The notes beneath the pieces were generated by a model that did no database searches, was not told the DNA's origin, and saw nothing but the letters and a program-made list of their open reading frames with translations. A stretch of DNA of 64,000 nucleotides. It comes from UBA6912 sp963792895. Its GTDB lineage: Bacteria > Actinomycetota > Acidimicrobiia > Spongiisociales > UBA5794. The stretch lies in contig CAWBYA010000007.1 of assembly GCA_963792895.1 (NCBI GenBank), positions 620,001 through 684,000 on the forward strand. Reading direction: 5' to 3'. The position numbers were made by a program, and so were the translations under genes. This document shows positions 9,650-19,208 of the stretch, in pieces. Within the stretch, counting starts at the first letter, position 1; the number at the start of each line of letters is the position of its first letter.

Positions 9650-11080
9650 TCACGGGTCTCCGGCTCCGGCGGCCCGTTCGTGCAGGATCGCCCTCACCTC
9701 CAAGATGTCCCCAGGACAGGTGCCGGCGGCGCGCCAGTAGCAGTAGCCGGTGGGGAGGAAGAACACTTGAAACGCCGAGAGCCCGATCGCCCAGTTCAGC
9801 GGCGGCGGGAATGCCGACGAGATCGTGCCCGCGACGCCGCCGGCGAGGGCATTGCCCGCGGATCGGCCGATACCGTTGGAGAGGTTGCCGAGGCCGAACA
9901 CCGTACCCCGGTGCTCGGGCAGGTTCACGTCGGAGATCAGCGCAAACCAATTGGGCGAATCCGCACCGCTGAAGGCGAGCGCAACCAGGGACAGTACGAA
10001 GGCCGTCGCCACCCAGCCGTTGGTCGCCAGCGCTCGAAGGACCTCCGGGATGAGGGTTGCGGTGCCCGCCCCATCGGTTACCTCGAGGCCGCGCAGGGGG
10101 ACGAAGAAGAAGGCGAGGAAGAAGGGAATCGCACCGAGGATGCCGACGGTGCTGACGATGGCACGGCCGCGCAACGTTCGCTGCTGGAGGCGGTCGCCGA
10201 TGTGCCCGGCGATGATCGAGAACAGCCCCCCGAGCTGAAAGGCTGCACCGAGCAGGCCGCCGACCCTGGTGCCCGTTGCAACGCTGTAGCCCTCGGCGAT
10301 CACCTTCTCCTGGTAGAGCAGCGGCACCCAGATGAGCGATCCATAGGCCATCTGGGCGCTGAGGCCCTGCAGGATGAGCCAGAGGTTCGTACGCGTGCGA
10401 AACAGCGCCGGCAGGTGGCTGCGCTCGATGCGATAGCCGTAGTCGCCGCCTGCGGCATACAGCTCTGCCAGCTCAGGCTCCCGGAACCCGCGCGGTGCGT
10501 CGAACGTGAAGAGGTACAGGAGGGCGAACACGACGCCGAGCGCGGCGATGACGAGAAGGGGGCGGCGAAAGTCTTCGGCGCCGAGCTGGCTGGCAAGCAG
10601 CCCGCCGGCGAGCCCTCCGACCCCCTGGGAGAGCCCCCAGAAGCTCATGGCGAGACCTCGGCGGGCAGGGGCTATGAAGTCGCTGACGACCGCAAACCCC
10701 ACGGAGGCGATCGACCCGAGTCCAACGGCCAGGATCGTTTGATAGAGAAAGAGCTGCCAGTAGGCGTGGGCGTTCGCCGAGAGCGCCGCCCCCGCCGCCC
10801 AGATCAACGTCCCGTACAACAACAGCTTCTTGCGGCTGCCGCGATCGCTCCAGTACCCCCAGCCCGCAGCAGTGATGGCCGTGATGAGGATCACCGTCGC
10901 AGTGAGGACGCCGACCGCAGCCTCACTCGAGCCGAGCGCCTCGCTGACCGGGAGGATCATTGCGGGAATGAGCGCCAGGGCGGCGTTGTCGAGCGAGGCG
11001 AGCACCACGAACACGACGATGGTGATCGTGATGTGGGTCTTCCCGCCCCACCAGGCGGGGCGAGAGCGAGAGGTGGGCAT
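9650..11080 (-). CDS. Major facilitator superfamily transporter
   Basis: 476 aa from ATG 11080 (MPTSRSRPAWWGGKTH); an in-frame start 12 codons upstream is possible. Twelve hydrophobic helices are visible. Loop 2-3 carries the MFS A-motif variant GYWSDRGSRKKLLLYG, and TM4-5 contains DFIAPARRGLAMSFWG. The second half repeats the pattern (AGHIGDRLQQRTLRGRA). The C-terminal region has a WRAAGTCPGDI segment. Substrate is not deducible. It is divergent from the acyl-activating enzyme gene, with 79 bp between the two starts. Confidence 0.85.
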   Translation of the reverse strand: MPTSRSRPAWWGGKTHITITIVVFVVLASLDNAALALIPAMILPVSEALGSSEAAVGVLTATVILITAITAAGWGYWSDRGSRKKLLLYGTLIWAAGAALSANAHAYWQLFLYQTILAVGLGSIASVGFAVVSDFIAPARRGLAMSFWGLSQGVGGLAGGLLASQLGAEDFRRPLLVIAALGVVFALLYLFTFDAPRGFREPELAELYAAGGDYGYRIERSHLPALFRTRTNLWLILQGLSAQMAYGSLIWVPLLYQEKVIAEGYSVATGTRVGGLLGAAFQLGGLFSIIAGHIGDRLQQRTLRGRAIVSTVGILGAIPFFLAFFFVPLRGLEVTDGAGTATLIPEVLRALATNGWVATAFVLSLVALAFSGADSPNWFALISDVNLPEHRGTVFGLGNLSNGIGRSAGNALAGGVAGTISSAFPPPLNWAIGLSAFQVFFLPTGYCYWRAAGTCPGDILEVRAILHERAAGAGDP

Positions 11081-11159
11081 CGGGGCATTCTCGCCGCTTC
11101 GGGGCTCGCCGCACACCGCAACCCGTTCGGGGGAGTGGGACTACGCTCCGCTTTCCGAG

Positions 11160-12984
11160 ATGGCACCGAACTCTGCGCCCGCATGGACTCCCGACGCTGC
11201 GACGATCGCGGCGGCGAACGTCACGGCTTTTGCGGCGTCGGTGGGCGTCGACGGGTACCCGGCGCTCCACCGATTCTCGGTCGAGGAACGCGCCGCCTTC
11301 TGGGGAGCCGTTGTCGAGAGGTTGGGCATCGTTCTCCGACGCCGTCCCGACTCGATGATGGACCTCAGCGACGGCGTGGAACGCCCCCGGTGGCTGGCGG
11401 GGGCGCGGCTCAACATCATGGAGTCCTGCTTCTCGGCCACGCCAGAGGCGGCGGCGATCGTCTATCGGCAGGGCGGGAGGCTCCACTCGATGTCGTACGG
11501 CGAGCTGCGAGCGGCGGCGGACCGCGCCGCTTCGGGTCTGGTTGCTGCCGGTTTCGGGCCGGGTGACCGCATCGCCATTGCGATGCCGATGACGGTCGAA
11601 TCGGTGGAGGCGTACCTCGGCATCGTTGCGCTCGGTGGAGTAGTGGTATCGATTGCCGACAGCTTCGCGCCCGAGGAAATCGCCACTCGACTTCGCATCA
11701 CCGAGGCTGCAGGGGTCGTCACCCAGGACCGGATGACCCGCGGCAGGTCGGGACCTCCCCATGTACGAGAAGGTCGCGGCGGCCGGTGCGCGACGCTGCG
11801 TTGTGGTTGCGACGGGGGCGGACGTGCCGCTGCGGGCCGGAGACCTGTGGTGGCACGATCTGAACGATTCCGCCGGCGCCTTCACCCCGAGCGTCGGCGA
11901 GCCCGATCGGCACAGCAACATCCTGTTCTCGTCGGGGACGACAGGCGACCCGAAAGCGATCCCGTGGTCTCACCTGACCCCCATCAAGGCGGCAATGGAC
12001 GCCCACTTCCATCACGACATCAAGCCTGGTGACGTGGTGGCTTGGCCGACGAACCTCGGGTGGATGATGGGGCCGTGGCTGATCTATGCGTCGTTGGTGA
12101 ATGGCGCCACCATGGCGCTCTTCGACGATGCCCCCACCGGGAGGGCGTTCGGCGAGTTCGTCGCCGATGCCGGGGTCACCATGCTCGGTGTGGTGCCAAG
12201 TCTCGTGGCGGTCTGGCGCGCCTCGGCCTGCATGGAAGGGCTCGACTGGGGCCGGGTCCGGCGTTTCAGCTCCACCGGGGAGGCATCGAACGCCAGCGAC
12301 ATGCTCTACCTCATGGGGCTGGCCGGCGGGAAGCCGGTGATCGAGTATTGCGGCGGCACGGAGATCGGCGGTGGATACATCGCAGCGACGATGGTGCAGC
12401 CATCGATTCCCGCGACCTTCACCACCCCGACGCTCGGACTCGATGTGGTCATTCTCGACGAGGCGGGACGACCAGCGGACGCAGGCGAGATGTTCCTCGT
12501 GCCTCCTTCCATCGGGCTCAGCATCGAGCTGCTCAACCGGGATCACCACGAGGTCTACTACGCCGGGGTGCCCGTCGCCGACGCGCCGCTGCGGCGCCAT
12601 GGGGATCAATTCGAGCGGATCGGCGAGGCCGTGTACCGGGCGCACGGTCGTGTCGACGACACGATGAACCTCGGCGGGATCAAAGTCGGCTCCGCAGAGC
12701 TGGAGAGGGTGATCGGCCACGTGGATGGGGTTGCCGAGGTGGCGGCAGTTGCCGTTGAGCCGCCCGGTGGTGGACCCAGCCGGCTCGTGGTGTTCGCGGT
12801 CCCACGACCGGGATTCGTCCCCGACGTTGCGGCGTGGACCAAAGCCATGCAGGCGGCCATCCGCAGTGAGCTGAACCCACTCTTCAAGATCCAGGACGTC
12901 GTGGTTGTCGACACGCTGCCGCGCACCGCATCGGCGAAGGTGATGCGGCGAACGCTGCGCAAGGCCTATCGGGAACAACCGTGA
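11160..12984 (+). CDS. Acyl-activating enzyme of the acetyl-CoA synthetase family, AAE17/18-like (frameshifted near 11742)
   Basis: An ANL-superfamily adenylating enzyme that forms acyl-AMP and then acyl-CoA. The N-terminal ACS-type region includes RPRWLAGARLNIMES. The P-loop-like motif FSSGTTGDPKAIPWSH is closest in my memory to plant peroxisomal acyl-activating enzymes 17/18. Later motifs are STGEASNASD, EYCGGTEIGGGY, GRVDDTMNLGGIKVG (hinge and C-domain) and the catalytic lysine in RTASAKVMRR. One extra base near 11742 splits the frame; removing it gives DRMTRAGRDLPMYEKVAAAG and a protein of about 607 aa. Acid specificity is unknown. The stop overlaps the following amidotransferase start by 4 bp. 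Confidence 0.82.
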
Positions 12985-13679
12985 CGCGCTTGGTCGTGCT
13001 GCGTCACGACCCCATCGTGCCGCTCGGGTACCTCGAGCAATTGCTCCCCGCGACAGCCGAGCAGGTGCGGCTCGATCTGGGTGAGCCGCTGCCGGCGCTC
13101 GATACCGTGGCCGGCGTGATCGCGCTCGGGGGCTCGATGGGCGCCTACGACGAGGACCGGTATCCGTTCCTCGCACGAGAGAAGGACTTCCTACGCCGTG
13201 CGGTGCACGACGGTCTGCCGGTGCTCGGCATTTGCCTCGGCTGCCAGCTCCTCGCCGACGCTTTGGGTGGTGCTGCATACCTCGCGCCGACATGGGAAGC
13301 GAGGTTTGGCCCATGTGACCTCACCGATGCGGGTGCGGCCGACCCCGTCGTGCGGCATCTCGGGCGGCCGGTGCTGACCCTCCATCAAGACACATGGGAT
13401 CCGCCATCCGGAAGTACGGTCCTGGCGTCGTCCGACCGCTACCCCCAGGCGTTCCGGCACGGCACCGCGCTCGGCATCCAGCCGCATCCGGAGACCCCTC
13501 CGCAGGTGGCGGCGACGTGGTTCGAGGCGTTCGGACAGGAGACGTTCGCCGGTATCGGCGTCGATCCGGCGGCCCTGATCGCAGCGATGGAAGCGAACCG
13601 GGCCGAGAGTGAGGCGCTGGCCGGCGCCCTCTTCGGCGCATGGCTGGCCACGCTCTCGCCGGGCTGCGGGCCCGGGTGA
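12981..13679 (+). CDS. Class I glutamine amidotransferase
   Basis: 232 aa from GTG 12981, overlapping the acyl-activating enzyme stop. GATase1 fold of the GMP-synthase-like stand-alone type: VIALGGSMGAYDEDRYPFL, the nucleophile elbow LGICLGCQLLADALGG (Cys near residue 83), and the His-Glu pair in GIQPHPETPP (about 170). No synthase domain is attached, so the ammonia acceptor is unknown. Coupling to the acyl-activating enzyme suggests joint action on an acyl compound, but only the arrangement supports that. Confidence 0.85.
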   Translation: MTRLVVLRHDPIVPLGYLEQLLPATAEQVRLDLGEPLPALDTVAGVIALGGSMGAYDEDRYPFLAREKDFLRRAVHDGLPVLGICLGCQLLADALGGAAYLAPTWEARFGPCDLTDAGAADPVVRHLGRPVLTLHQDTWDPPSGSTVLASSDRYPQAFRHGTALGIQPHPETPPQVAATWFEAFGQETFAGIGVDPAALIAAMEANRAESEALAGALFGAWLATLSPGCGPG

Positions 13680-13700
13680 CCGACCGGTAGGCTGCGCGCG

Positions 13701-14822
13701 ATGCTTGCCGCCCGCATCGCGATCTTCCTGGCAGGCGCCGGTCTCGTTGCATGGACCCTGCTCTCGGCGATCCGCACCGTCATCCTGCCGCGGACCGCCC
13801 AGGTGCTGATCACGAGATGGGTCTTCCGCATCCTCGGGATCTTCTTCCGGATGCTGGCCAACGAGCGGCGTACGTACGCAGCGCGCGATCGGGTCATGGC
13901 GCTCTATGCCCCGATCGGTCTCGTCGTTCTCCCCGGCGTGTGGTTGACGCTCGTCGCTGCGGGCTATGCACTCATCTACTGGGGCCTCGACGGCGGCGCG
14001 TTCGGCGATGCGATCCACTTCAGTGGGTCCTCCATCACCACGTTGGGGTTTGCGACGGCCGCGTCGCCCATCGATCGCGTTCCCGCCTTCACCGAGGCGG
14101 GTTTCGGGTTGTTCCTCGCTGCCCTGATGGTTGCGTACCTGCCGTCGCTCTATGCCGCGTTTGCGCGCCGCGAGACCGAGGTGGCACTGCTCGAGGTCCG
14201 AGCGGGCAGCCCGCCGACCGCCGTTGAGTTCATCGAGAGGCAACATCGCATCGAAGCCCTCGATGCGCTGACGAGCACGTGGGTGGCGTGGGAGCGGTGG
14301 TTCGCCGATGTCGAGGAGAGCCACACGAGCTACCCCGCGCTGGCGTTCTTTCGCTCACCGGTGCCGGAGCGGTCGTGGGTGGTCGCGGCCGGCACCGTGC
14401 TCGACGCAGCGTCGCTCTATCTCGCATGCGTGCGCGATGCGACGCCTGGGCCACCGGGACTGTGTATCCGGGCCGGCTATCTCGCGTTGCGGCGGATCGC
14501 CGGGCTCTTTGGCATCGACTTCGACCCCGAACCTGCGCCCACGGACCCGATCTCGATCACTCAGGCCGAGTTCCTCGCGGCATGGTCACGGCTTGCCGCT
14601 GCCGGCGTTCCTCTCGTCGACGACCCGGTCGAAGCTTGGCGCAACTTCGCCGGCTGGCGTGTGAATTACGACGCCGTCCTGCTCTCACTGTCGGGGGTGA
14701 CGATGGCGCCTGTGGCGCCGTGGACCTCCGATCGGTCGGCGCCCGGATTCCGCGAGCCGAAGCTCCGTCGCTTCGGGAGGCGATTGCACGGCGACGAATC
14801 GGACCGCGAACCGATCCTGTGA
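13701..14822 (+). CDS. Channel-like integral membrane protein with cytosolic C-terminal domain
   Basis: 373 aa. TM helices lie near residues 3-25, 70-95 and 130-150. Between the last two is a re-entrant-loop-like segment, FSGSSITTLGFATAAS, resembling the pore loop of two-TM ion channels (Ion_trans_2). The filter would be TLGFAT, not the K+-selective TVGYG, so ion selectivity is uncertain. The roughly 210-residue soluble C-terminus, rich in Trp and His in its first half, is not recognised. Start ATG 13701 is 21 bp after the amidotransferase stop, so it is probably in the same operon. Confidence 0.55.
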   Translation: MLAARIAIFLAGAGLVAWTLLSAIRTVILPRTAQVLITRWVFRILGIFFRMLANERRTYAARDRVMALYAPIGLVVLPGVWLTLVAAGYALIYWGLDGGAFGDAIHFSGSSITTLGFATAASPIDRVPAFTEAGFGLFLAALMVAYLPSLYAAFARRETEVALLEVRAGSPPTAVEFIERQHRIEALDALTSTWVAWERWFADVEESHTSYPALAFFRSPVPERSWVVAAGTVLDAASLYLACVRDATPGPPGLCIRAGYLALRRIAGLFGIDFDPEPAPTDPISITQAEFLAAWSRLAAAGVPLVDDPVEAWRNFAGWRVNYDAVLLSLSGVTMAPVAPWTSDRSAPGFREPKLRRFGRRLHGDESDREPIL

Positions 14823-14906
14823 CGTATCGGGCGCGGCGACGGAGGTCCATCTGCGCACCACCTTGGTGCCCGTACAATCGTGCGGGTGACGACCTGAGGA
14901 GGGGCT

Positions 14907-15794
14907 GTGCGGAGCGACGAGGATTACGCATCGCTCCGCGAGCGCGTGGTGGGCGAGCACGGTGTCGTGATGCTGATCGGCGCAATCGACACCGGGAAGA
15001 CGACGCTTGGGCGGCATCTCGCGCATGATGCCCTGGCGGCGGGACGCTCGGTGGCTTTCATCGATGCCGACGTTGGCGCAACGACGGTTGGCCCGCCCGC
15101 ATGCGTGGGCCTCAAAGCCCTCGGATCGGCTCGCGACCTCCAGTATCTCCACGCAGCCGATGAGCTGCGGTTTGTGGGCTCCGTCCATCCCCAGGGCGTA
15201 GTCCTGCCACATGTCGTAGCCGCAGCGGCACTTGTCGAGCGGGCCAACCGTGGTGCCGATTTCGTCGTGTTGGACACGACCGGCGTCGTCGGCGGGGTCG
15301 TGGGTCAAACCCTCAAGTACCACCTGATGGAGCTTGCCCGACCGGCGCTGGTCATCGCCATGCAGCACGGCACCGAGATGGAACCGATCATCGGCATGCT
15401 CAAACGCTTCCTGGGTGCCCGCGTCGCCCGCGCCGAGCCACTCCCGAATCACATTCCGCTGAGCCCTGTCGAACGCGCCGAGCAGCGCATCAAATCCTTT
15501 GCGGAGGCGCTTCCCGAACCGCTCGAGCGATGGCGCATCCAGCCCACCGTGTTTGCGCCGACCCTGCCGGAGGGCTTTGAGGAAGCGAGGCTCGACGGCA
15601 TGCTCGTCGGCATCCAAGACGGCGACGGCGCCTGTCTCGGGCTCGGCGTCATCGAGCACAACGACGGCGTGCTGCGGGTGGCGACCCGGCACGGCGAGCA
15701 CATGAAGGGCCTCAGGCTGGGGTCGATGCGCATCGAGCTCGACACGTACGCCACGACGGGTGTGCGGCTCCGCCAACTCTTCTTCGGTATCTGA
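14907..15794 (+). CDS. Clp1/Grc3-like P-loop polynucleotide kinase or GTPase
   Basis: 295 aa. GTG 14907 follows a strong GAGGAGG about 5 bp upstream, which decides the start. The Walker A motif is GAIDTGKTTLGRHL (residues 25-38), of the Clp1/NOL9 type with an Asp inside the loop. FIDADVGATTVGPPACVGL matches the D-x-x-x-G-Q region of this family with Gln replaced by Thr, and DFVVLDTTGVVGG is the Walker B region. In the CLP1_P family these proteins phosphorylate 5'-OH RNA ends or bind nucleotide. No RNA-binding extension is visible. Substrate is unproven. Confidence 0.7.
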   Translation: MRSDEDYASLRERVVGEHGVVMLIGAIDTGKTTLGRHLAHDALAAGRSVAFIDADVGATTVGPPACVGLKALGSARDLQYLHAADELRFVGSVHPQGVVLPHVVAAAALVERANRGADFVVLDTTGVVGGVVGQTLKYHLMELARPALVIAMQHGTEMEPIIGMLKRFLGARVARAEPLPNHIPLSPVERAEQRIKSFAEALPEPLERWRIQPTVFAPTLPEGFEEARLDGMLVGIQDGDGACLGLGVIEHNDGVLRVATRHGEHMKGLRLGSMRIELDTYATTGVRLRQLFFGI

Positions 15795-15842
15795 CTGCCG
15801 GCTCGCCGCCCGGATCGATTCACGCTGCCTCGCATCCACAAT

Positions 15843-15863
15843 GGTCGTGAGGAAGGCACGACC
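15843..15863. terminator. 7-bp stem-loop after the Clp1-like gene
   Basis: GGTCGTG and CACGACC flank a 7-base loop, 49 bp after the Clp1-like stop. It could be a weak intrinsic terminator. The rest of the 15795-16083 gap holds no gene I can support; it ends with a strong AGAGGAGG ribosome-binding sequence near 16069-16076. Confidence 0.35.
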
Positions 15864-16132
15864 GTGGCGGCGTGCCCGTTCACCCCCCTTGTCGACAATC
15901 CCGGGGATGGCACAGCGAGAGCGCACTGCAATCGAGCGGCTCACCCGGAAGCCGAGTCGCCTATTTCGCGAACTGGGCTACGGTTCTCTCCGGCAGCTCA
16001 TTCTCTCCTCCGAGCGGCCGGCGCGTCGAGCGCATCCGTGGTAGCGGACAGGGCACACAAGCCGCGGCAGAGGAGGAAACCTCTTGGGGAACACAAAGGC
16101 GCGCAGTCACGCGCGGCAGACAACGACGTCGC

Positions 16133-17278
16133 ATGGTCGTCGTCGCTGCGATCGTCACGATGATCGCCCAGGCCATGTACGCCGGACCAACGCCCGCCGA
16201 GGCGGGTGAGACCGGTCCGGCGTCCGTCGAGGCCGCTCCACCGACGCTGGGCGCCGATGGTGTGGGATTGGTCGCTCAGGCCACGACCTCCGTTCAGGCT
16301 TACCGACCTGGTGGCGGTGGTGATGACGACGCGGCGAAGTGCCGGCCTGGGCGCAAGCGGCCAGGCGCACCGCCGCCATGCCAGTCAAGGCCGACGCCTG
16401 ATCCCGACCCGGCACCCGATCCCGGGCCTGGACCCGATCCGGACCCCGATCCTGATCCCGAACCAGCGCCGGACCCGGGTCCGCTGCCATCGCCGAGCGG
16501 GCCTCGATTCGACATCAGGCTGCACGCAACGCTCGATGGACAATCGACCGAGCTCTGGACCGCGCCGTACTTCCGGAATCTGCCGTATACGGACGCATTC
16601 GATGTTGGCTGGGTCGACGGTGATCGCGTTGGGTATCGATGTGCCTACATGTTCCTCGAGGTCGACGGCGAAATCGTCGGCCGCGTCACCTTCACCCGCC
16701 CGAGCGAAGCTGCCGCATACACGACGGTCAACGACAAATACATGGTCGAGGGCGTGCGGTACTACGACGGTACCCAATCGACTTCCGGGGCGGCCCAGCT
16801 CAACGACTGCCCGGGCCCTTCGCAGGACTACGGGCCGCCGGGCGGGCCGGACGAACGTCCGTTGATCTTCTACACGAAGGACGGCCAGCTTCTCGAGAAT
16901 CGCTCGTACACGGCAACCACGGGTGAAGCCATCGAAGCCGGCGACCTGGTCTTCCGCGAGCTGGAGCGCATCACGCAACCCTTCGTTGACGTTGGTGCAC
17001 TCGGTATCAACGCGCACACCGTGTTCGAACGGGTCACCGTAGGAGCCTACGTGCACACGGGCGGGGAGTGGAACCTCGCCATTGTCGTGTACTACGACAC
17101 GCTCTCAGCGGGTCACCCGATCCTGCAGAGCATCCCGCCCGGCGCAACGATCGGGGCGACCGACGGCGGCTCGTCCGCTGCGGACGCCGAATCGGGCGAC
17201 CCTGGCCTCGACGCCGCCGAGTGCCGAACGTCTCGGTCCGGGGTTCCGCAATGCAGGACGGTACGCGGCGGTGGTTGA
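16133..17278 (+). CDS. Secreted protein with Pro-Asp repeat linker
   Basis: From ATG 16133 the frame begins MVVVAAIVTMIAQAMYA followed by PTPAEA, a signal-peptide hydrophobic core and cleavage site. A Gly/Asp-rich region precedes a P-D-P repeat linker (about residues 82-118, mostly PDPDP/PGP units). A roughly 250-residue globular domain follows with Cys in GYRCAYMFLE, NDCPGP and AECRTSRSG. The domain is not recognised. ATG 16133 lacks a ribosome-binding site, while TTG 16084 has an excellent one (AGAGGAGG) in another frame. One extra base near 16120 would join them as LGNTKARSHARQ plus RRRM, a normal basic signal n-region. The true start is therefore probably 16084. Confidence 0.7.
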   Translation: MVVVAAIVTMIAQAMYAGPTPAEAGETGPASVEAAPPTLGADGVGLVAQATTSVQAYRPGGGGDDDAAKCRPGRKRPGAPPPCQSRPTPDPDPAPDPGPGPDPDPDPDPEPAPDPGPLPSPSGPRFDIRLHATLDGQSTELWTAPYFRNLPYTDAFDVGWVDGDRVGYRCAYMFLEVDGEIVGRVTFTRPSEAAAYTTVNDKYMVEGVRYYDGTQSTSGAAQLNDCPGPSQDYGPPGGPDERPLIFYTKDGQLLENRSYTATTGEAIEAGDLVFRELERITQPFVDVGALGINAHTVFERVTVGAYVHTGGEWNLAIVVYYDTLSAGHPILQSIPPGATIGATDGGSSAADAESGDPGLDAAECRTSRSGVPQCRTVRGGG

Positions 17279-17324
17279 TCGAATCGGCGGGCCGCACGTG
17301 GCGTACGGCGTTCGCCACGATCCT

Positions 17325-17882
17325 TCACGTGCTCGCTACAGCCCGGTCGGGGCTCATCACGGCGAGGCCGGCTTCGGTCGCCCTCACCGTGATGATGCGC
17401 CGGCCGGGCTGCACGGCGGGCCTCGGGTCCGTCACGTCTCTACCGATCGAGCGCCAGCGCAACGCAACCACCTCGAGTGGTTCCTCGGTGACGAGTGCCG
17501 TCCCGAACAACGAGGGAGCACGGACCGGCGACTCGATGACCTCGAGCAGGGGACCGACGCGATAGAACGCCGTCTGACGGCCGCGTACGTCTATCCGTAG
17601 CCGGGCGCTCAGGCCGATGTCGGCGAGGTCGGCGGCAGCCTGATCGAGGTCGGGCACCAGCAGGACGACGTGGTCGAGGTCCCACCCGTCGACACGGGTG
17701 CCAATAGGGGAAGGGCATTCCGGAATGCCGAGCACCGGTGCGTCTGCGGTGGCGCCGCCCTCCCACGCCCACGCCGGGTCGCCGGTCGTGAGCACGGTCG
17801 AGCGAGTCATGAGCGGGTTGGGGAGGTCGAACTCGTCCCACGGCAGTGGGAGGCGGACGGCGGTGAGCACGGGCGAGGTCAC
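17325..17882 (-). CDS. VOC/glyoxalase-fold protein
   Basis: GTG 17882 gives VTSPVLTAVRLPLPWDEFD and 185 aa, preferred to an upstream in-frame start because it begins at a typical beta-strand. The VOC signature is DLDHVVLLVPDLDQAAADL near residue 78, followed by the second strand set TAFYRVGPLLEVIESP. This is the beta-alpha-beta-beta-beta fold of glyoxalases, dioxygenases and resistance proteins. The metal-binding His and Glu of the family are plausible in DHVVL and LLEVIE, but the reaction cannot be assigned. It lies 90 bp downstream of the dehydrogenase gene on the same strand. Confidence 0.72.
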   Translation of the reverse strand: MTSPVLTAVRLPLPWDEFDLPNPLMTRSTVLTTGDPAWAWEGGATADAPVLGIPECPSPIGTRVDGWDLDHVVLLVPDLDQAAADLADIGLSARLRIDVRGRQTAFYRVGPLLEVIESPVRAPSLFGTALVTEEPLEVVALRWRSIGRDVTDPRPAVQPGRRIITVRATEAGLAVMSPDRAVAST

Positions 17883-17972
17883 GAGACGAGAGTAGGCGGC
17901 GGACTGCCGGACTCTCGTGGGCAACGCCGGACGTCGAGCCGCAGACGGTCGAGGGCTGCAGGTATCGCTCGC

Positions 17973-19082
17973 TCAGAAGCTGCGTCGATATCCCATCATC
18001 TCGACCACCCTTCGCCTGGCGAGTGTCGAGGCCGCAGTGCTCGGCATCACGTGGTCGCGCTGCGCCATGATCAGCACCTCGTGCGTATTGGCCCGGATCT
18101 TCTCCTCGATCACCTGAAACGCTTGGGTGGCGGTGCCGCCTGCGTACTCGACCGCACCGCAGATCACGCCGCCTGCGTTGGCGATGAAGTCGGGGATCGA
18201 GAGAACGCCGTTCTGGAAGAAGATCTCGTCGGCGGCCGGCGTCACGGCGATGTTTGCGCCCGGCAGAACGAGCTTGGCGCGCACCGCTGCCGCGTTGTCG
18301 GCCGTGAAGACGTCCGGGCGGGCTGCAGGCACCCAGATCTCGCAGGCGAGGTCGATCATCTCGTCGTGAAACACGGACGTGCCCCCGGCAAACTCGCGCA
18401 CCGGGTGGCCGTCGCCTTTCCACAGCAACAGCTTGTCGAGGTCGAGTCCATCTGCGTTGACGATTCCGCCGCGGCTGTCCGAGACGGCGACGATCGCAGC
18501 GCCGCGCTTGGACAGGAAACGGGCGGCGTGGGTGCCAACCGCACCGAAGCCCTGGATGACCACTCGCGCCCCGGCGAGCTGCACGTACTCGAGCTGCTCG
18601 GCAACCTCGGCGGCGATGGCGAGTCCGAACCCGGTTGCACCGAGGGTGTCGAGGGGGATGCCACCCATGACCTTCGGGAGACCAACTACCCGGCCGATCT
18701 CGTCGGAGAGATATGCCATGCAGGCCTCGTCGATGCCCATGTCGGGCCCGGGTATGTAGTCGACGACGTCGCGTATCGCCACGCCAAAAGCTCGAACGAG
18801 GCGTTCCTTGTCGGCGACCGGCATGCCCGGGTCGCCGATGATCCCCGCTTTCCCGCCGCCGTGGCGGAGCCCGGCGGCCGCGTTCTTGAAGGTCATGGCC
18901 CTGGCGAGCCGAAAGACCTCGTCGACGGTTACGTCGGGTGCCATGCGGATGCCCCCAATGGCCGGACCTGCCGCCGTGTTGTCGACGACGAGTATGGCGC
19001 GAAGACCACACGCCGGCTCGGTGATGAGTATGACCTTCTCCGGTCCCAGGTCGTCGGCCAGCTGATGCCATTGTGCTTCCAT
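17973..19082 (-). CDS. Glu/Leu/Phe/Val dehydrogenase family (glutamate or leucine dehydrogenase)
   Basis: ATG 19082 (MEAQWHQLADDLGPEKV) gives 369 aa. The family fingerprint is present: AGPAIGGIRMAP, AMTFKNAAAGLRHGGGKAGI with the catalytic Lys, the second catalytic region YIPGPDMGIDEACMAYL, and the Rossmann turn VVIQGFGAVGTHAARFL. IWVPAARPDVFT and FIANAGGVICGAVEY complete domain II. The length fits the shorter leucine/valine-type members better than the roughly 450-aa GdhA. It reversibly deaminates an amino acid with NAD(P)+. The 416-bp region upstream holds a DnaA-box-like cluster. Confidence 0.85.
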   Translation of the reverse strand: MEAQWHQLADDLGPEKVILITEPACGLRAILVVDNTAAGPAIGGIRMAPDVTVDEVFRLARAMTFKNAAAGLRHGGGKAGIIGDPGMPVADKERLVRAFGVAIRDVVDYIPGPDMGIDEACMAYLSDEIGRVVGLPKVMGGIPLDTLGATGFGLAIAAEVAEQLEYVQLAGARVVIQGFGAVGTHAARFLSKRGAAIVAVSDSRGGIVNADGLDLDKLLLWKGDGHPVREFAGGTSVFHDEMIDLACEIWVPAARPDVFTADNAAAVRAKLVLPGANIAVTPAADEIFFQNGVLSIPDFIANAGGVICGAVEYAGGTATQAFQVIEEKIRANTHEVLIMAQRDHVMPSTAASTLARRRVVEMMGYRRSF

Positions 19083-19208
19083 GCCCGTCCTCCCGACTCG
19101 TGGTTGCACCCGACATGACAGCGCACCCGCTGCGGTGCGACTAGTTGCGTTCGTCACCTCGGCATGGGTCGGAAGTAGCGAGCGGCGGGGCGGGGAGACG
19201 TCGCGGCA

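Noticed and set aside
9620..11566. 648-codon plus-strand open frame
   Set aside because: It runs antisense through the MFS gene with low-complexity composition and no recognisable domain.
15960..16080. Cyclic-di-GMP (GEMM) or ydaO-type riboswitch before the secreted protein
   Set aside because: Short similar strings (for example ACAGGGCACA) occur, but the conserved cores and paired stems are not there.
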